Assembly (NCBI GenBank): GCA_900475325.1
Contig: LS483371.1
Location: 1,364,001-1,428,000, forward strand
Length of the DNA: 64,000 bases
DNA from: Paucimonas lemoignei
GTDB taxonomy: Bacteria; Pseudomonadota; Gammaproteobacteria; Pseudomonadales; Pseudomonadaceae
Direction of reading: 5' to 3'
The notes under the pieces are model-generated. The model was given only the letters and a program-made list of their open reading frames with translations. It was not told the DNA's origin and did not search any database. This document shows positions 18,979 through 28,738 of the stretch, piece after piece. The position numbers and the translations under genes were made by a program. Each line of letters starts with the position of its first letter. Position 1 is the stretch's first letter.

Positions 18979-19152
18979 GCACAAACTCCTTATATGAAGC
19001 GCAGCGAGAGGCTACTACTGTCTTGATGCGAAGTCATTGTTCGTTTTACTCACGCGTGTCGCCGCGGGCGAATGCGCACGGACGATTGGTCGTAAAACGG
19101 CTTGAAGAAATCCCCGTCAGGGTCGATACAGTGCAGAGCACAGGAGAGTCCC

Positions 19153-19527
19153 ATGCGAATCGTGATGTTTTTAGTATTGCTGGCCGCCGTCAGTGGCTGC
19201 ACCCGTTTGTCGATGAATTCCAACCTGAACAGCGCCTACCGCTCCTACGACCGTGGCGACTGCGAAAGCGTAATGCTGAGCCTGTCCAAGGTCGACCGGC
19301 AGAGTCGCTCACGGCGTTACATACAGCCGGAAGTGTCGATGTTGCGAGGGCAGTGTCTTGAGCGTCAGAAACTGTTCGTCGATGCGGCACAGACTTACCA
19401 GTTCATCGTGACCCAGTATCCGGCCAGCGAGTATGCCTACAGGGCGCGTGCGCGCTTGGAAACACTCCAGCAGCTTGGTCACTACCCGAAAATCCAGACA
19501 GCGCAAACCCGACCTGCTTCACGGTAG
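19153..19527 (+). CDS. Small TPR-like outer-membrane lipoprotein, unknown
   Basis: A 124-residue lipoprotein precursor: hydrophobic signal MRIVMFLVLLAAVSGC with lipobox A-V-S-G-C at Cys16. The mature part is helical and Tyr/Arg-rich (AAQTYQFIVTQYPASEYAYRARARLETL), the pattern of a tetratricopeptide pair as in BamD/YbgF-like proteins. A CAGGAGAG ribosome site supports the ATG at 19153. Divergent from pykA. Function unknown; a scaffolding role in the envelope is a guess. Confidence 0.75.
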   Translation: MRIVMFLVLLAAVSGCTRLSMNSNLNSAYRSYDRGDCESVMLSLSKVDRQSRSRRYIQPEVSMLRGQCLERQKLFVDAAQTYQFIVTQYPASEYAYRARARLETLQQLGHYPKIQTAQTRPASR

Positions 19528-19763
19528 ATACACCCGGTTGGATGGGCGGTTGCCTGATCGGGTGGCTGTTTGGTCGCTTTGCGCTAGTCTTTGTAACGTT
19601 GATGATTAAAGAGTGACTCGCATCGGAACTTGCCAGTCAGAGGAACACTCTGCAATTACCTGACTCGAACTAATTCGACTGCAGTGATGGTGCAGGTCAG
19701 GATCAGGTCAATTTCCAAAGTTTTAGCGCGGCCATGCTCAATGGTCAAAGACGGCGATTAACC

Positions 19764-20123
19764 ATGCTTAAAGAGCGAAGAATCGAACGACATCAACTGC
19801 CTTTTTATCTTCGGGTTATCAACCGGTACACCAGCAGGTCCATGGGGTGTCTGGGCAACATATCCGAAAACGGGCTGATGCTTATCAGCGACCTGCCGGT
19901 TCTGGTGGGGGCTGAATTCGAGTTGCGTCTGCAGGTCCCGTGCGAACGCGGACTGCCCTCGACGGTAGACGTCAAGGCGATGTGTGTCTGGTGTCATGAG
20001 GATGAGACACCAGGCAGTTACGACTCAGGCTTTACCCTCACTGAGTCGCCCGATGAATACGCCGAGCTGATCAGAGCACTGAATTACTATTTCAGCTTTC
20101 ATCCCCTGGAGGCGTCAGCCTAG
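19764..20123 (+). CDS. PilZ-domain c-di-GMP receptor protein
   Basis: A 119-residue stand-alone PilZ domain. The ligand motifs RRIER (RxxxR, Arg5-Arg9) and NISENG (N/D-x-S-x-x-G, 32-37) are both intact, so it should bind c-di-GMP. It lies 3.4 kb from the diguanylate cyclase at 15246. The ATG at 19764 was preferred to one at 19734 because the homologous region starts at MLKERR; neither has a strong ribosome site. It is convergent with the DUF58 gene. Confidence 0.85.
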   Translation: MLKERRIERHQLPFYLRVINRYTSRSMGCLGNISENGLMLISDLPVLVGAEFELRLQVPCERGLPSTVDVKAMCVWCHEDETPGSYDSGFTLTESPDEYAELIRALNYYFSFHPLEASA

Positions 20124-20146
20124 ATCGCTGTCGATAAGGGCGTTAT

Positions 20147-21487
20147 TCACAACGTCCCTGCCTTTTTCCAGCTCAGGTACCGGCTCACCAGCTCCGCGCC
20201 CAGCTCTGCAGGGCGCGCATCCAGAAGCGCAACGCCATGGGCGCTCAAACGCTCTTGCAGAGCTGCGCGGGCGTTGAGGAAATCCACGGCCCCGCAATAG
20301 GTCAGTGCCTGGTCGAAGGTCTCGATCGGTGCATGGCGTAAATCATCCAGTACCTGCTCACGCAGGCTTACCACCAGCACACGATGCTGGCGTTCGAGCT
20401 GTTTGACGGCCGCCAGCAGTTCTTCGTCGTCTTCGTCTCGGACGTTGGTCATCAGCACCACCAGTGCCCGGCGTTTCTGGCGGGCCAGCAGTTGGCGCAC
20501 CGCGGCGCTGTAGTCGGCGGGCCGCTGGCTGCTGTGCAAGTCATAGACGCTATTGAGCAGCACATTGAGCTGGCCCTGGCCTCTGACCGGTTGCAGATAG
20601 CGCGGCTGTTCGCTGGCAAAGGTCGACAACCCCACCGCATCGCCTTGGCGCAGCGCCACGTAACCGAGCAGCAGAAGGGCGTTCAGCGCGTGATCAAAGT
20701 GGGAAAGATCGCCATCCTGGCTGCGCATCCGGCGGCCGCAGTCGAGCATGAACATGATCTGCTGGTCGCGCTCCTCCTGGTACTCCCTGGCGATGGGGGT
20801 GCGGTGCCGCGCGGTGGCTTTCCAGTCGATCTGCCTGAGGCTGTCGCCTTCGCGAAATTCGCGCAGCTGATTGAATTCCATGCCCAGGCCGCGCTTGTGC
20901 CGCAGTCGTACGCCGATCTGGCTGAGCCAGTTATCGACGGCCAGCAGCTGCCCGCCGTAGAGCCGGGCGAAATCCGGGTAGACATGGGTCACCTCGGCCA
21001 GCGGCACATAGCGCCTGCTACTCCAGAGTCCCATGGGGCTTGGCAGATAAAGTTCGCAACGTTCGAATTGCAGCAGGCCACGTTGGCGTGGACGTACGCG
21101 GTACCCGAGTTCAGCGTGTTGCCCGACCTGCAGCGTGATTGCCTGGGGCAAGTGCTCGTATTCCAAGCCGTCAGGTGGATGATCGAACACCTGAACCGTG
21201 ATCGGCGCCGAATAGTCGTGAGTCAACTGCAAGCCCACTTCACTCCAGCGCCCCAGCGCCAGACTGCCTTGCACTCGACGATGCAGCTGTGGAGAGGGAA
21301 GGCGCAGCAGGCGATAGCCATCCAGGGCGGCCAGGGTCACCAACGCCAGCAACAACACCCAGAACAGCGTACCGAGTTCATCGGCCACTGGAGTAAGGGT
21401 TGACCCGATGCCGAGCAGCAGTGCCATGCCAGCCAGTGCGCCCAGCCAGTACAGCAGCGTCAGGGAAGGCTTGAGCGCCTGTTTCAT
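20147..21487 (-). CDS. DUF58 protein of the MoxR operon
   Basis: A 446-residue protein with two N-terminal transmembrane helices (about 10-30 and 38-58) and a DUF58 domain holding the hallmark REFREGDSLRQIDWKATAR, followed by a von Willebrand A-like part (IMFMLDCGRRM). DUF58 proteins are presumed clients or partners of MoxR ATPases. Last gene of the six-gene operon; its ATG overlaps the MoxR stop as ATGA. Confidence 0.87.
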   Translation of the reverse strand: MKQALKPSLTLLYWLGALAGMALLLGIGSTLTPVADELGTLFWVLLLALVTLAALDGYRLLRLPSPQLHRRVQGSLALGRWSEVGLQLTHDYSAPITVQVFDHPPDGLEYEHLPQAITLQVGQHAELGYRVRPRQRGLLQFERCELYLPSPMGLWSSRRYVPLAEVTHVYPDFARLYGGQLLAVDNWLSQIGVRLRHKRGLGMEFNQLREFREGDSLRQIDWKATARHRTPIAREYQEERDQQIMFMLDCGRRMRSQDGDLSHFDHALNALLLLGYVALRQGDAVGLSTFASEQPRYLQPVRGQGQLNVLLNSVYDLHSSQRPADYSAAVRQLLARQKRRALVVLMTNVRDEDDEELLAAVKQLERQHRVLVVSLREQVLDDLRHAPIETFDQALTYCGAVDFLNARAALQERLSAHGVALLDARPAELGAELVSRYLSWKKAGTL

Positions 21488-22554
21488 AGGCGCGGGGCCG
21501 GAACCTGATCCAGCATCTGCTTGAGCACCTGGTCCACTGAAAGCCCCTCGATGTCCAGCTCCGGTGACAGCCGCACGCGATGGCGCAGGACAGCCAGCGC
21601 ACAGCCCTTGATGTCATCCGGGATCACAAACTCGCCACCGCGCAACAAGGCCCGCGCCCGTCCGCCGCGTACCAGGGCAATAGATGCTCGGGGGCCCGCG
21701 CCGATGGTCAGCCCTGGCCAGCTGCGCGTCGCCCGAGCCAGGCGCACGGCGTAGTCCAGCACCTGATCATCCATGGGCAACTCACTGGCGATGCGCTGCA
21801 ACGCCTGCACTTCCCGCGCTTGCAGGACCACTCGCAACGGTTGGACATCCAGCATGTCGGCGCGGGTCGAACGAGTGACCTGACGCACCATGGTCAGCTC
21901 GTCATTGAGGTCGGGGTAGTCCATGCGCAGCTTGAGCATGAAGCGATCCAGCTCTGCTTCCGGCAGGGGGTAAGTGCCTTCCTGCTCGATCGGGTTCTGC
22001 GTAGCCAGGACCATGAAAGGTTGAGCGATGGGCATCGCCCGGCCTTCGAGCGTGACCTGACGTTCCTGCATGGCTTCAAGCAAGGCGGACTGTGTCTTGG
22101 CCGGAGCACGGTTGATCTCATCGGCCAGCAGCAGGTTGGTGAACAGCGGCCCCTTACGCAGCTTGAACTGCTCGGTCTGCATGTCGTAGACCGCATGGCC
22201 GGTGACATCGCTGGGCATCAGGTCAGGGGTGAACTGAATGCGCGCGAATTCGCCGCCGAAGCAGCGCGCCAAAGCACGCACCAGCAAGGTTTTACCCAAG
22301 CCCGGCACACCTTCGAGCAACACATGGCCACCGCCGATCAGCGCGGTCAGCACGTCGTCAATAACGGCCGTCTGTCCAACCACTGCCTTTTGCAGCTCGT
22401 TGCGCAACGCCTGGGCCAGATGGCTGGCGCGTTGCCGTTGTTGCACCTGATTGCTGGGCGGCGCGACGGCTTCGACGGGCTCCGGGAGGCTTTCGACGAT
22501 GAACTCGGCGGCGGGCTCGTTATTGGTCGATGGATCGTGTGAGGGATCGCTCAT
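21484..22554 (-). CDS. MoxR-family AAA+ ATPase
   Basis: A 356-residue AAA+ protein. Walker A is GVPGLGKT, Walker B with sensor is LLLADEINRAPAKTQSALLE, and the late lid domain is complete. MoxR ATPases act as chaperones that activate VWA/DUF58 proteins, and the DUF58 gene follows directly. An acidic, Pro/Glu-rich N-terminal extension (1-45) precedes the ATPase core. The ATG at 22554 overlaps the preceding stop as ATGA; an ORF running 138 bp further upstream would invade that gene and is rejected. Confidence 0.9.
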   Translation of the reverse strand: MSDPSHDPSTNNEPAAEFIVESLPEPVEAVAPPSNQVQQRQRASHLAQALRNELQKAVVGQTAVIDDVLTALIGGGHVLLEGVPGLGKTLLVRALARCFGGEFARIQFTPDLMPSDVTGHAVYDMQTEQFKLRKGPLFTNLLLADEINRAPAKTQSALLEAMQERQVTLEGRAMPIAQPFMVLATQNPIEQEGTYPLPEAELDRFMLKLRMDYPDLNDELTMVRQVTRSTRADMLDVQPLRVVLQAREVQALQRIASELPMDDQVLDYAVRLARATRSWPGLTIGAGPRASIALVRGGRARALLRGGEFVIPDDIKGCALAVLRHRVRLSPELDIEGLSVDQVLKQMLDQVPAPRL

Positions 22555-23762
22555 AGGGCATTCCTGATTAATTGCAGGTGGGCAACCTGGCGGGTGAACT
22601 CGGCGCCGGACATCCGTGTGGCGGGGCGCGGGCGCAAGGCCTGGCTGATGGCGCTGGTGGGCTGGCGTGTGAGCCGCGCCAGGACTTGCCACTGCTCGGT
22701 CACCGGCAGCGTGTCGAAACCGGGGTGACGTTGTCTGGCCCTGCGCAGGACATCCAGTTGCAGCGTACGCAGCAGGCTTTGCTGGCCGCTGTTTCGACGC
22801 AGCAACTCAGCGCTGGCGCGCAGGTGCTCGGTCAGTTGGCGGCGTGCGATGTGCGGGCTCGGCAGCAGCGGGCCCTGGCGCATCGCTCTGCGCCATAGCC
22901 CGAGGCCGACCAGCAGCGCGAGGCTCAGCAGTAGCAGTGGAAAATAGCGCAGCAGCAGGCTGAGGAGATTGTCGTGGGCGGTGTTGACCAGCATCGTCAC
23001 GTTGCTGTCCTGAGTCAGGTACCACAGCAGCCAGGCGTTGTCGTATTTGCCAATGGCGCGGGTTTTCCAGAGGTCGGCATCGGTGACCACGGTGATCAGG
23101 CCTTCGCCGTAGACCATCTGCAGCATGTGGGTGGCTTCTGCGCTGTTGGCCCAGGCCTGGGCATGGTCCTGCGGGTCCTCGAGATGAAAGCTGGTGTCGA
23201 AACTCATGTAGGCCGGGGCCATTTCGTTTTCCAGATACAGGCGAGTCAACTCCGGCCAGGGCATCGGCGTCTTGTCAGGTGGCGGTTCAACGGCGCGCAG
23301 CGGGATCATGGGTTTGAACGGCGCGCGGTCCTGCTCCTTGAGGTCCCTGCTGAGCAGTTGATGGATCTGCAAACGGTCCAGCAGCGGGTCGCCACTGCGT
23401 TCGGTCTTTGCGTTCCACAGTTGCTCGGCAACAAACAACAGATGCCCGCCACTGCGGGCCCAGCGCAATACCCGGTCGACCTCGGGGGGTGTCATGTTTT
23501 CTCGGCTGGCGAACAACAGCAGGGTCTGTGGCTGCTGCGCAGGATCAGGCAGGTTGCCGAGGGAATCAGCCGTTTTGACCGTCAGCCCACGTTGGCGCAG
23601 GAAGTTTTCGGCCGGCAGATAAGGGTTTGCCTTGGCCTGAACAGACGGCCCTTTATCGATGGTTTCTTCGTAGTGCTCCAGGTTTTTTGCCAGGTACACG
23701 CCGGCCACTCCCAGGATCAGTAGCGCCAGCAAACCGATCAGCCATTGAGTACGTCTGTTCAT
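22551..23762 (-). CDS. DUF4350 membrane protein
   Basis: A 403-residue protein: N-terminal helix (about 7-26), a large periplasmic domain with a GATase-like fold (SRENMTPPEVDRVLRWARSG is the DUF4350 signature), a second helix near residues 275-295 and a cytoplasmic tail. Function is unknown in the family; it recurs in MoxR/DUF58/DUF4129 operons, as here. ATGA overlaps at both ends. Confidence 0.82.
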   Translation of the reverse strand: MNRRTQWLIGLLALLILGVAGVYLAKNLEHYEETIDKGPSVQAKANPYLPAENFLRQRGLTVKTADSLGNLPDPAQQPQTLLLFASRENMTPPEVDRVLRWARSGGHLLFVAEQLWNAKTERSGDPLLDRLQIHQLLSRDLKEQDRAPFKPMIPLRAVEPPPDKTPMPWPELTRLYLENEMAPAYMSFDTSFHLEDPQDHAQAWANSAEATHMLQMVYGEGLITVVTDADLWKTRAIGKYDNAWLLWYLTQDSNVTMLVNTAHDNLLSLLLRYFPLLLLSLALLVGLGLWRRAMRQGPLLPSPHIARRQLTEHLRASAELLRRNSGQQSLLRTLQLDVLRRARQRHPGFDTLPVTEQWQVLARLTRQPTSAISQALRPRPATRMSGAEFTRQVAHLQLIRNAL

Positions 23763-25333
23763 GGGCGGGTTTTCCCATCGAACAGCTGTCGCCAGCCTTC
23801 GCACAAATCATGCTGCACCTGCGCTGCAGGCAATCGATGACCATAGGCCAGGTTCTGCCACTGAGTCGTCAGGCTCTGGCTGAATGCGTGCAGGTTCGGC
23901 TGATTGAGAAGGGCAATCCGCTCAAGGACCTGGCCTTCGGTGTCGGCGCTTTTCAGCGGCAATTGGTAGTCGCTGACCAGTCTGCTGAGCAGTGCCCGGT
24001 ACAGCAGGCCCAGCGCTTCGCGAGGCTGACTGGCCCATAGCTGTTCAGCCCTGTCAGCCACATCCGTCGGCAGGCTTTGCGCTGTGATCTGCAAGCCGAA
24101 CAATTGCTCGGGTTGCTGGCGAAGCGCTGGCTTGGCAGCATCGCTGCGGCTGACGAAGGCGCTGAACCAGGCCCTGTACCGCCAGATCAGCAGGCAGATC
24201 AGCGTCAGAGCGGTGGCCCACAGCAGAACCTTGAATGCCTGGGCCAGAAAGCCCGCCAGCTGGACAAGCCCGTTCAGCCATTTGACCCAGGTGCTTGTCG
24301 GATTTCTGGCTTTGGCACTCTGACCAGTTTCATGATCAATCAGACGCCAGCCGGTGACGGTTTGCGGGTTCTTGAACGGGGGTTGCAGCAGCAGGGCCTT
24401 GATGCTTTGCCGCGCGGCTTCACTGGTCAGGGGTTGGTGAGTCAGGCGTGGGCTGTCCGGACTTGCCTCGGCTTCACTTGCAGACGCCGGAATCGGGCAA
24501 CTGAAGGTCTGATCGGCAGCCCACACCGGTGGTGCGGGCATGATCAGCGTCAGGCCAAGCCCGATCAGCAACACATAGGCGCTGCCGACCAGCTTCTGGC
24601 GCAAGCGACGCAGCACCAGTTCGATGTCCCAGGCTTCCAGCGTTGTGCGGCGGTTCACGTACAAGGTAAATCCGCAGGAGACATAAATCGGCCCCCAGAT
24701 CATCAGCACCAGGGCGTAGCCGAGGTTGGTCAGATGCTCCAGCCAGTTCAGGTTTTCATCGAGCCCGAGCAGCGTCAGCCGGTTCCAGTCGGCGGCCAGC
24801 TGTTGCGGGATCAGCATGTAAAACAGCACCAGCAGGCCGATCCACAGCGAGAGTTCCAGGGCGCTGCCGACCAGCGTGAGGAGGCGGGCGGCGCGGATGT
24901 CGTTTCGGCTTAACACCGCGATGCGTTGGCTCAGTTCGTGGCCGGTGAGTTTTTCCAGCTGAAGCACTGGCAACACAAAACTGCGGCTGATGCTCAAGCG
25001 CCGCCATGTCAGGCTTGCCAACAGGTTGGGCCACAGCGTGCGCAACCAGATGCCCAGCGCTGCTTTCAAACCGGGTGGCGAGCCAAACAGTGCCGTGGAC
25101 AGGATGATCAACGGCAGGCGCTCATAGACCGGTTTCAGCCACCAGAAAATCAGGACAGCCAGGGTCGGGTATTCCCAGAAGCTCAGGCTGAGCAGGGTGA
25201 AAATCGGCAAAGTCACCAGCGCCCAACTGCCTATCAGCAAAGCCCTATGTTGCCGGGCCAGCAGCACGCCCAGGTCAATGGCTTCCCAAGGGCTGCGCGG
25301 ATGGATGGCGATGCTGGAATCAGTCAGGCGCAT
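23759..25333 (-). CDS. DUF4129 membrane protein
   Basis: A 524-residue multi-span protein. Several helices occupy the first 290 residues, a periplasmic segment follows and a further helix lies near 375-395. The C-terminal DUF4129 domain contains WASQPREALGLLYRALLSRL and YQLPLKSADTEGQVLERI. DUF4129 domains occur in transglutaminase-linked MoxR loci; no transglutaminase core is present here. The start at 25333 overlaps the SpoIIM-like gene by 14 bp. Confidence 0.8.
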   Translation of the reverse strand: MRLTDSSIAIHPRSPWEAIDLGVLLARQHRALLIGSWALVTLPIFTLLSLSFWEYPTLAVLIFWWLKPVYERLPLIILSTALFGSPPGLKAALGIWLRTLWPNLLASLTWRRLSISRSFVLPVLQLEKLTGHELSQRIAVLSRNDIRAARLLTLVGSALELSLWIGLLVLFYMLIPQQLAADWNRLTLLGLDENLNWLEHLTNLGYALVLMIWGPIYVSCGFTLYVNRRTTLEAWDIELVLRRLRQKLVGSAYVLLIGLGLTLIMPAPPVWAADQTFSCPIPASASEAEASPDSPRLTHQPLTSEAARQSIKALLLQPPFKNPQTVTGWRLIDHETGQSAKARNPTSTWVKWLNGLVQLAGFLAQAFKVLLWATALTLICLLIWRYRAWFSAFVSRSDAAKPALRQQPEQLFGLQITAQSLPTDVADRAEQLWASQPREALGLLYRALLSRLVSDYQLPLKSADTEGQVLERIALLNQPNLHAFSQSLTTQWQNLAYGHRLPAAQVQHDLCEGWRQLFDGKTRP

Positions 25334-26300
25334 TGGCTTTCCTTCCAGCGAACACCAGATACGCGATGACCAATGCCCAGAGTGCAACGCCCACGGTGTA
25401 TTTCACTGCGGGCTGTGGCCAGCGCATGGATGACCAGTAGGCTTCTATAAAGGCGGCGATCAGCAGGAACAGCATCACGCCGTAGATCAGCTGCACGCTG
25501 GTTTTTGCCGCCTGACGCAGGGCCTGCCCGCGGGATAACTGCCCCGGAGCCAGCAAGGCCCAGCCAAGCTTCAGCCCGGCAGCGCCTGCCAGGGCAATGG
25601 CCGTGAGTTCGAAGGCGCCGTGGCCGATCACGAACGACCAGAACGTCTGGCCGTAACCGATACCTGTCAGATGCCCGGCCACCGCGCCGATCATCAAGCC
25701 ATTGAAGAGCAGGAAGAACAGGCTGCCCAGCCCCAAGAGCAAACCGGTGGCGTAGGTCTGAAAGGCAATCCCGATGTTATGCATGATGTAGTAGCCGAAC
25801 ATCATCCAGTCATCGCCGGCAGCGCGCTCGGCGGTCTGACCGATGCGGCGAGCTTGAGGGTCATACATGCTTTCCATCTCGGCGACCTGCTGTGGGTCGA
25901 GCACGCTGTAGACCAGATCGGGGAAGCCCTGAATCAGACCGGCCATGATCAGCAGGCTGCCGAAGAACATCAGGCTGGCAATCGCCACCAGCCGCCATTC
26001 AGCCCTCACCAGTCGCGGAAAACCTGCCAGCACGAAACCCAGCAACTGCCCACCGATGGGGCTGCGATGGCGGTACAACTGCTGATGGCCGCGCATTGCC
26101 AGTTGCTGCAACGGATCAACCAGATGGCTGCTGTAGCCGCGCTCCCGGGCCAGTGCCAGCTGATTGCAGATGCGCCGGTAGTCGCGGGTGAAGGTGTCAC
26201 TTGAAGCCTTGAGGGTTTTGCCTTTTTCAAGGGTGTCCAGGTATTCACCGAACCGCTGCCATTGAGCTTGATGACGGGCTTCAAAAAGCGCTTGTTTCAT
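25320..26300 (-). CDS. SpoIIM-like (DUF95) membrane protein
   Basis: A 326-residue protein with a soluble helical N-terminus (1-95) and about six transmembrane helices, carrying the stage II sporulation M family features (FVLAGFPRLVRAEW, FNGLMIGAVAGHL, IGHGAFELTAIALAGAAGLK). The organism does not sporulate; in Gram-negatives this family accompanies RDD and MoxR genes. ATGA overlap with the RDD gene. Confidence 0.85.
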   Translation of the reverse strand: MKQALFEARHQAQWQRFGEYLDTLEKGKTLKASSDTFTRDYRRICNQLALARERGYSSHLVDPLQQLAMRGHQQLYRHRSPIGGQLLGFVLAGFPRLVRAEWRLVAIASLMFFGSLLIMAGLIQGFPDLVYSVLDPQQVAEMESMYDPQARRIGQTAERAAGDDWMMFGYYIMHNIGIAFQTYATGLLLGLGSLFFLLFNGLMIGAVAGHLTGIGYGQTFWSFVIGHGAFELTAIALAGAAGLKLGWALLAPGQLSRGQALRQAAKTSVQLIYGVMLFLLIAAFIEAYWSSMRWPQPAVKYTVGVALWALVIAYLVFAGRKANAPD

Positions 26301-27019
26301 GATGAGCCCAACAGGCCGCGAGCCACGCCATTGAGCTGGGCAACCGCCTGTTCAGGCCGCACATGCAGCGGCTCGGCGAGAATCGATGCCAGCTCCAGCG
26401 TGCGCTCGGATGAAAGCTGGCTTTGCCGTTCGGCAAAACCCAACACGGCGCGTTGCTCTTCAAGGCTCATGGTGAAGGGCGCTACTACCGGCGCGGCGTC
26501 GGGCAGTACCGGACGCCGGGTGGGTGTGTCGCGGTACACCACCAGCGTGCCAGCGGCCAGATCCCCCAGGCGTTTGAAGTGTGGATGGTGCAGGCAGCTG
26601 ATCGCGCCAAGGCTGTAGCCGAAAGGCATCATGTCGACAAAGCGCAGCAGGTTGCGAATCAGCGAGGCAGTCCAGCCGATGGGGGTTCCGTCATCATGGA
26701 TGACCCGCAGGCCGATGAGGTGTTTGCCGGGTGTGCGGCCCTGGTTGAGTACCTCGAACAGTACCGTGTACCACCAGGTGACGAAGAACAGGCTGAGTGC
26801 CGTCAGGCCAGCGCCAAAGGATTCGAACAGACTGAACAGCAGGTACAGCGCGCCCAGGATCATGGCACGAAAGCTGAAATCGATACCGAACGCGAGGGAT
26901 CGCGGGACCAGGCCTGCCGGGCGCAAGAGCAAGTCGATGCCTTCCGGGGTTTCGATTCGGGTGCGGGTATCCAGCGGCGCGGGCGCAGTGACGTTCCTGA
27001 TGGGGGCGTGGGAGGGCAT
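26297..27019 (-). CDS. RDD-family membrane protein, first gene of MoxR operon
   Basis: A 240-residue protein with an RDD domain (about residues 20-165): GLVPRSLAFGIDF has the Arg-x4-Asp pattern, then two to three helices and GRTPGKHLIGLRVI. The C-terminal third is soluble. It heads the operon and its product may anchor or transport a substrate for the complex. The ATG at 27019 was chosen over an upstream TTG. The promoter must lie in the 181 bp shared with divergent sbcB. Confidence 0.83.
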   Translation of the reverse strand: MPSHAPIRNVTAPAPLDTRTRIETPEGIDLLLRPAGLVPRSLAFGIDFSFRAMILGALYLLFSLFESFGAGLTALSLFFVTWWYTVLFEVLNQGRTPGKHLIGLRVIHDDGTPIGWTASLIRNLLRFVDMMPFGYSLGAISCLHHPHFKRLGDLAAGTLVVYRDTPTRRPVLPDAAPVVAPFTMSLEEQRAVLGFAERQSQLSSERTLELASILAEPLHVRPEQAVAQLNGVARGLLGSS

Positions 27020-27200
27020 TGTCTGAAGGTGGACGCCTGAAAGCAAAGCCTGATGCTAGCCACCCCCTGCACGCTAAGCAACCGGACTCTTGCTGCGCGA
27101 GTTGTAAGAAGTTTTTTGATTTGACGACAGAATATGACCGATTCGCGTTTTGGCGCCTGCAAGCCCTACACTTTGCCGGTCTTCTGTTCAGGATCCGCCC

Positions 27201-28631
27201 GTGACTTCCACCATTTTCTGGTACGACTACGAAACCACCGGGATCAATCCCCGCAATGATCGCGCCCTGCAGATGGCGGGGATCCGTACCGACGCAGAGC
27301 TCAATGAGGTTGCCGCGCCGGTCAATATCTACTGCCAGCCCAGCGACGACATCCTGCCGCACCCGGCGGCGTGTGTGATTACCGGTATCACTCCAGCGCG
27401 TCTGGCCGAGCAGGGCTTGTGCGAGGCCGATTTCATGACCCGGGTGCATGCCGAGCTGGCCGCGCCGGGCACTTGCGGGGCGGGTTACAACACCCTGCGT
27501 TTCGATGATGAGGTGACGCGCTACAGCCTCTACCGGAATTTCTTCGACCCTTATGCGCGTGAGTGGCAAGGCGGCAACAGCCGCTGGGACTTGATCGACG
27601 TGGTACGTGCCGCTTATGCCCTGCGCCCGGACGGCATCGTCTGGCCCGAAGAGGACGGGCGCGTCACGCTCAAGCTTGAGCGCCTGACGGCCGCCAATGG
27701 CATTGATCATGGTCAGGCCCATGACGCGTTATCCGATGTGCGAGCCACTATTGCCCTGGCGCGCCTGATCCGGGAAAAACAGCCCAAACTCTACGATTAT
27801 CTGTTCCAGTTGCGCAGCAAGCAGAAAGTCCAGGAGCAGATAACGCTGATGCAGCCGCTGGTGCATATCTCCGGACGTTTTTCAGCGGCCAGACATTATG
27901 TCGGCGTGGTACTGCCGCTTGCCTGGCACCCGCAGAATCGTAATGCGCTGATCGTCTGTGACTTGCATCAGGATCATATGCCGCTGTTGGCAGAGGATCC
28001 GCAAACTTTGCGCCGACGTTTATATACCCGCCGTGACGAGTTGGCCGAAGGGGAGTTACCGGTGCCTCTCAAACTTCTTCATATAAACCGTTGCCCGGTG
28101 GTGGCGCCTCTGAAGGTGTTGCGCAGCCAGGACCAACAACGCCTGGAGCTGGACATGGGCGTGTTCGAGGAACGGACCCGGCAGTTGGTCGAAGGGCAGG
28201 CTATCTGGCTAGAGAAGCTAAAGGCTATTTATGCGCCGGATGAGTTCGGTGCCAATGATGATCCTGAGCAGCAGTTGTATGACGGGTTTATCGGTGATCG
28301 TGACCGCAGGCTGTGTGAACAAGTGCGCAGTGCAGAGCCTGAAGAGCTGGCAAATAACGCTTGGCCTTTTGATGATGCAAGGCTGCCCGAGTTGTTGTTC
28401 CGTTATCGGGCGCGAAACTTTGCTGAAACACTGAGCGGGGAAGAGCAACAGCGCTGGCACCTTTTTTGTCAGAATCGTCTGACTGACGCTCAATGGGGCG
28501 CGCCCAATACATTGGAGAGTTTCGCCCGGTCGCTGGTAGAACTTTCGATTAAAGCCACCCCGGAGCAGCTCAACGTATTGGCGCAGTGGCAGGACCATGT
28601 CGAGCAATTGCGTCAACGACTGGGGTTATGA
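27201..28631 (+). CDS. sbcB: Exodeoxyribonuclease I
   Basis: A 476-residue 3'-5' single-strand exonuclease, one residue longer than the E. coli enzyme. It begins with the DEDD-family ExoI motif WYDYETTGINP; CGAGYNTLRFDDE and QAHDALSDVRATIALA carry the remaining acidic and His residues. An SH3-like domain and ExoI C-terminal domain follow. It acts in mismatch repair and recombination. The start is GTG at 27201, after AGGATCC. Same position as in P. aeruginosa, next to mvaT. Confidence 0.93.
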   Translation: MTSTIFWYDYETTGINPRNDRALQMAGIRTDAELNEVAAPVNIYCQPSDDILPHPAACVITGITPARLAEQGLCEADFMTRVHAELAAPGTCGAGYNTLRFDDEVTRYSLYRNFFDPYAREWQGGNSRWDLIDVVRAAYALRPDGIVWPEEDGRVTLKLERLTAANGIDHGQAHDALSDVRATIALARLIREKQPKLYDYLFQLRSKQKVQEQITLMQPLVHISGRFSAARHYVGVVLPLAWHPQNRNALIVCDLHQDHMPLLAEDPQTLRRRLYTRRDELAEGELPVPLKLLHINRCPVVAPLKVLRSQDQQRLELDMGVFEERTRQLVEGQAIWLEKLKAIYAPDEFGANDDPEQQLYDGFIGDRDRRLCEQVRSAEPEELANNAWPFDDARLPELLFRYRARNFAETLSGEEQQRWHLFCQNRLTDAQWGAPNTLESFARSLVELSIKATPEQLNVLAQWQDHVEQLRQRLGL

Positions 28632-28680
28632 CGATGTCTGCTTCCGGGCTTACCCGCAGGCAATAAAAAAAGCCAATAAA

Positions 28681-28702
28681 AAACGCCAGCGAGCTGGCGT
28701 TT
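28681..28702. terminator. Hairpin terminator between sbcB and mvaT
   Basis: AACGCCAGC-GA-GCTGGCGTT palindrome preceded by AATAAAAA on the left, which is a T-run for mvaT transcription on the minus strand. Confidence 0.8.
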
Positions 28703-28738
28703 CTGGTGTTGCAAAGGAGGCGAGAACCACCGCAGGCA

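Noticed and set aside
26694..27722. 342-residue minus-strand ORF over the RDD gene and sbcB
   Set aside because: Shadow of two well-supported genes; low-complexity composition.
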